A stretch of 64,000 nt of DNA from Merdimonas sp963929015 (GTDB taxonomy: Bacteria > Bacillota > Clostridia > Lachnospirales > Lachnospiraceae): the NCBI RefSeq assembly GCF_963929015.1, contig NZ_CAWVHE010000013.1, positions 547,917-611,916 of the forward strand, given 5' to 3'. Numbering within the stretch: position 1 is the stretch's first letter; the number at the start of each line of letters is the position of its first letter. A program made the position numbers and the translations under genes. Positions 61,031 to 64,000 of this stretch are shown here, one piece after another. Below the pieces are notes generated by a model, which saw only the letters and a list, made by a program, of their open reading frames with translations, was not told where the DNA came from and searched no databases.

Positions 61031-62215
61031 CTATTCTTCTACTTCCAGCACTTCCTCCGAAGCGATGGCCTCCTGCACCAGTTCCTCGATTTTTTCGGCA
61101 AGCCTTTCTTCCGAGCGGCGGATCACCTCTACATTGGGCTTCGTCACCGGGTGCTTTGCTACAAAAATGGTGCAGCAATCTTCATAGGGCTGGATGGATG
61201 TCTCAAACGTGCCGATCTTTTCGGATACATTCACGATCTCCTGCTTGTCATATCCGATCAGAGGACGGTAGACCGGCATGGTACATACATCATTGGTGGC
61301 CGCAAGACTCTGCATAGTCTGACTTGCCACCTGTCCGATGCTCTCCCCTGTGATCAGTCCCAGACAACCGTCTTCTTTTGCAAAATGCTCTGCGATCCGC
61401 ATCATGTACCGGCGCATGATAATGGTCAGCTCATCGTGAGGACACTGATCATAGATATACAGCTGGATCTCCGTAAAGTTCACTACATGAAGCCGGATGG
61501 GTCCTGCATATCTGGATACGATCTTTGCCAGATCCACCACCTTTTGCTTTGCCCGCTCGCTGGTATACGGCGGCGCATGAAAATAAGTCGCCGACAGCCC
61601 CACCCCGCGTTTGGAGATCATATAGCCGGCCACCGGGCTGTCGATGCCGCCGGATAAAAGAAGCATCGCTTTTCCGTTGGTGCCCACCGGCATGCCGCCC
61701 GCTCCCGGAAGGATCAAAGAGTAGACATAAATCTCATGGCGGACTTCGATGTTGACCTGTACATCCGGATGATGCACATCAACGCGAATGTCCGGGAACG
61801 CCTCCAGAATAGCCTCGCCCAGATCTCTGCTGATTTCCATAGAGTTCATGGGATAAGACTTTTTCGCCCTTCTGGACTCTACTTTAAAAGTCAGATGCTT
61901 ATCCGGATACATCTCATCCATATAAGCCACCACATCCTTTTTCAGCTGTTCAAATCCCTGGTCTTCCAGCCGCACCACCGGACAGATCCCCACCAAGCCA
62001 AAAACTCTCTGCAAATGCTCTACGGTTTCTTCGTAGTCATACTCCCCCTCACAGTCCACATAAATGCGGGCCTGAGATTTGTACACCGAAAACTCCCCGT
62101 CCACATCTTTCAGCGCGCGGCGCACCTGGCGCACCAGCGCGTCCTCAAACAGATACCGGTTTTTTCCCTTAATCCCGATCTCTCCGTATTTTAACAAAAA
62201 TGTATGAAATCTCAT
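61031..62215 (-). CDS. thiI: tRNA 4-thiouridine synthetase / thiazole sulfurtransferase ThiI (no rhodanese domain)
   Basis: ThiI adenylates U8 of tRNA for thiolation. The 394-residue protein has a ferredoxin-like/THUMP domain (about 1-165) and an adenylation domain with the PP-loop LLSGGIDSPVAGYMISKRG, plus GVGLSATYFHAPPYTSERAKQKV. The C-terminal rhodanese domain of the E. coli enzyme is absent. In such species a neighbouring cysteine desulfurase gives sulfur directly, which fits the nifS-like gene immediately upstream. Confidence 0.95.
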   Translation of the reverse strand: MRFHTFLLKYGEIGIKGKNRYLFEDALVRQVRRALKDVDGEFSVYKSQARIYVDCEGEYDYEETVEHLQRVFGLVGICPVVRLEDQGFEQLKKDVVAYMDEMYPDKHLTFKVESRRAKKSYPMNSMEISRDLGEAILEAFPDIRVDVHHPDVQVNIEVRHEIYVYSLILPGAGGMPVGTNGKAMLLLSGGIDSPVAGYMISKRGVGLSATYFHAPPYTSERAKQKVVDLAKIVSRYAGPIRLHVVNFTEIQLYIYDQCPHDELTIIMRRYMMRIAEHFAKEDGCLGLITGESIGQVASQTMQSLAATNDVCTMPVYRPLIGYDKQEIVNVSEKIGTFETSIQPYEDCCTIFVAKHPVTKPNVEVIRRSEERLAEKIEELVQEAIASEEVLEVEE

Positions 62216-62244
62216 CGTCTGCGAATCTCCTTCGTCTCATCTTT

Positions 62245-63398
62245 CTATTTTCTGGTATATCTGCGAAGCATTGGCACTATATTGTACAGCGCCTTCAGCG
62301 TCTCGTCAATCTCTTCTTCTGTGGTAAATTCTGACAGGCTGAACCGCAAAGTTGCGTCCAGAAACTGCTGCCCTGCGCCGATCCCCTTTAATACACCGCT
62401 GATCTGCGGATGATTGGAGGCGCAGGCCGATCCACTGGACACGTAGATGCCTTTCTCTTCCAGGGCATGGAGCAGCACCTCGCTGCGGATGCCTGCAAAC
62501 CCGACACTGACAATGTGTGGCGCGCTGGTCTCATCATACAGACCGTGGACCGCAGTATCCGGGATCTCCTGAACCCCCTCGATAAACCGGGTTTTCAACT
62601 CCCGCATCCTTGCAACCTTCCATCCAGATCCTGGTAGATCATTTGAGCCGCCAGTCCAAGACCTGCGATCCCGGGTACATTCTCCGTACCGGAACGGATA
62701 TTTCTCTGCTGCTCTCCGCCAAACACGATGGGCTCGATCTTCACATGTTCGTCAATGTACAAAGCTCCGATCCCCTTGGGTCCGTGGATCTTATGGCCGC
62801 TTAAGGATAAAGATCCACCTTCAGCCGTTTGGGATAGATCCGGTATTTTCCAAATCCCTGGACCGCGTCCACATGAAACAGGATCTTCTGATCAAAGGCC
62901 TTGACAAGGGCGGCCGCTTCCTGCACAGGCTGCACAGATCCCACTTCATTGTTGACATACATCATGGACACCAGGATCGTCTCCGGGCAGAGCGCCTCTC
63001 TAAGCGCCTCCAGACTGGCCCGCCCGTAGCGGTCCACAGGGAGGAAGGTTACGCGAAACCCCTCTTCTTCCAGATGGCGCATGGTATTCAGGATCGCCGG
63101 ATGTTCAATACCGGTCGTGATCAGATGATTCCCCCGGCGTCTATGCGCCCTGGCCGTACCCATCAGGGCAAGATTATCGCTTTCCGTTCCTCCGGAGGTG
63201 AAAAAGATCTCCTTTTCCTGTACTTTCAAAAGCTTTGCAAGCCTCTCTTTGCTTCTTTTACATAGCGTTCTGCAGCCACGCCTTTCGCATGCATGGAAGA
63301 CGGGTTCCCATAGTCCTCGCACATCACCTTGCGGACCAGATCCCCGACTTCCGGTACGCCATTGTGGTTGCAGAATTATCCAGATATATTTCTTTCAT
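62245..63398 (-). pseudogene. NifS/IscS-type cysteine desulfurase with four single-base frameshifts
   Basis: Read across frames, the product is a complete class V aminotransferase-type cysteine desulfurase: MKEIYLDNSATT, FFTSGGTESDN, the NEVGSVQPV and HVDAVQGFGK blocks, the PLP lysine in SLSGHKIHGPKG and the catalytic Cys in SSGSACASNHPQ. Frame breaks lie near 63351, 63248, 62810 and 62618, each explained by one missing base in a short homopolymer. Adding four bases gives 385 residues, the family norm. As given, no full protein can be made. It precedes thiI, its likely sulfur acceptor. Start ATG at 63398 behind AGGAAG. Confidence 0.85.
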
Positions 63399-63461
63399 GA
63401 TTTCACTTCCTGAACAATCATTTTGTCATTATCAATATATGTATGACCCCTGCCGTCTGCG

Positions 63462-64000
63462 CTAAGGCTCCAGGTGGTACATCAGGATCGAAAGCACCGC
63501 CATCCCCGCCGTCTCTGTACGAAGGATCCTCTTTCCCAGGGTAACAGGAAGGGCGCCTGCCTGTCTGGCTCTTTCCACTTCCTCTTTTTCAAATCCGCCT
63601 TCCGGGCCGATAAAGATCCCGATGGATTCCCCGGGGCGGATCTTGCCGATCACAGAACGGGTATGATCCATCGCTTTCGCCAGCTCATAGGGGATCAGAC
63701 GCACGTCCAGCTCCCCTGCCAACTCCAGCGCTTCTTCAAAAGACATTACCTCCCGGATCCTGGGAATATAGCCTCTTCCCGCCTGCTTTGCCGCGCTTTC
63801 GGCAATCTGCTGCCACCGCTGCACTTTTTTGGCCGCTTTCCTTAAGTCCAGCTTCACCACACAGCGCTTCATCTCCACCGGGATTACCTGGCAGACGCCA
63901 AGCTCCACCGCTTTCTGTACGATCAGCTCCATCTTTTCCTGTTTGGGAAGCCCCTGAAAAAGATAGATCCGGGAAGGCAGCTCCAACACGCGATCTAGTG
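63462..64000 (-). CDS. rsmE: 16S rRNA (uracil(1498)-N3)-methyltransferase RsmE, C-terminal part (runs off window)
   Basis: RsmE methylates U1498 of 16S rRNA. About 179 C-terminal codons are visible; the gene continues past base 64000, so the start is not in the window (the GTG at 63989 is internal, in LDRVLELPSR). The SPOUT-fold signatures are present: QGLPKQEKMELIVQKAVELGVCQVIPV, KRWQQIAESAAKQAGRGYIPRI-type segment, and the knot motif IGIFIGPEGGFEKEEVE with LGKRILRTETAGMAVLSI at the end. Confidence 0.93.
   Translation of the reverse strand, partial: LDRVLELPSRIYLFQGLPKQEKMELIVQKAVELGVCQVIPVEMKRCVVKLDLRKAAKKVQRWQQIAESAAKQAGRGYIPRIREVMSFEEALELAGELDVRLIPYELAKAMDHTRSVIGKIRPGESIGIFIGPEGGFEKEEVERARQAGALPVTLGKRILRTETAGMAVLSILMYHLEP

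Noticed and set aside
62245..63398. Programmed ribosomal frameshifting in the cysteine desulfurase gene
   Set aside because: Four separate shifts, no slippery heptamers with downstream structures, and no precedent in the family; sequencing error or decay is simpler.
1..64000. CRISPR array, prophage, toxin-antitoxin or defence system
   Set aside because: No regularly spaced direct repeats, phage structural genes, integrases, transposases or recognisable defence genes were found; the content is core metabolism, division, sporulation and RNA processing.

Overview
The window is a stretch of core chromosome from a spore-forming, Gram-positive Clostridia, most likely of the family Lachnospiraceae. 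Four things support this: CodY; a complete mother-cell/forespore sigma set (SigE with its protease SpoIIGA, SigG and a SigK without a pro-peptide) together with CotJABC; the ireB-ruvX-DUF1292-fur-rnj gene order; and several small proteins that look restricted to this family. Almost all genes lie on the minus strand, with short spacers, strong AGGAGG-type ribosome binding sites and many TTG/GTG starts. I see no prophage, transposase, CRISPR array or integrase. The one mobile-looking component is a family of palindromic 33-bp hairpins.

Layout. 1-6905: pth-mfd (mfd cut by the window edge), small proteins, a HAD phosphatase, and spoIIGA-sigE and sigG separated by a beta-CASP metallo-hydrolase. 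7110-18564: the division and cell-wall (dcw) cluster, transcribed mraZ-rsmH-ftsL-pbp-pbp-mraY-murD-ftsW-ftsQ-ftsZ. It opens with a clear MraZ operator (four 10-bp-spaced boxes) and has a stem-loop holding the Shine-Dalgarno sequence between the two pbp genes; murE, murG and murC are not here. 18600-25400: a small membrane protein, DegV, a second FtsW/RodA-type protein, the spore-coat operon cotJABC on the plus strand, a TSUP permease and an HtrA-type protease. 25500-31330: alaX, argS, a flavin reductase-rubredoxin fusion, azlCD and a tRNA-Arg. 31330-41430: a DUF5688-like gene, efp, yqeG, a chorismate mutase-shikimate kinase fusion, an amidase, lacZ-galM and guaB. 41490-50440: groESL under CIRCE control, codY with its own promoter and an adjacent CodY-like box, the comM-dprA-topA operon, and sigK. 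50500-53970 (plus strand): a GlnK/GlnL-like two-component pair followed by a PTS IIC-type membrane protein, with tandem repeats at the PTS promoter. 54000-64000: peptidase U32, an O-methyltransferase, rnj, fur, a DUF1292 gene, ruvX, ireB, mtaB, an HPr-like gene without the phosphoryl-accepting histidine, thiI, a NifS-type cysteine desulfurase and rsmE (cut by the window edge).

The most noteworthy observations are: (i) three copies of a 33-bp palindrome, one forming a perfect 77-bp palindrome exactly between two convergent stop codons and one supplying the last codons of sigK; (ii) regulatory layouts readable directly from sequence (MraZ boxes, CIRCE, CodY box, SD-sequestering hairpin, long-spacer Spo0A-type promoter at spoIIGA); (iii) six single-base frameshifts confined to three genes in the last 9 kb (four of them in nifS), which may be sequencing errors or real decay; and (iv) altered key residues, namely KTA instead of KTG in one PBP and no His-15 in the HPr-like protein. 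I did not find a convincing entirely new multi-gene system. The best candidates for undescribed function are the sensor/regulator/PTS-IIC trio and the palindrome family.
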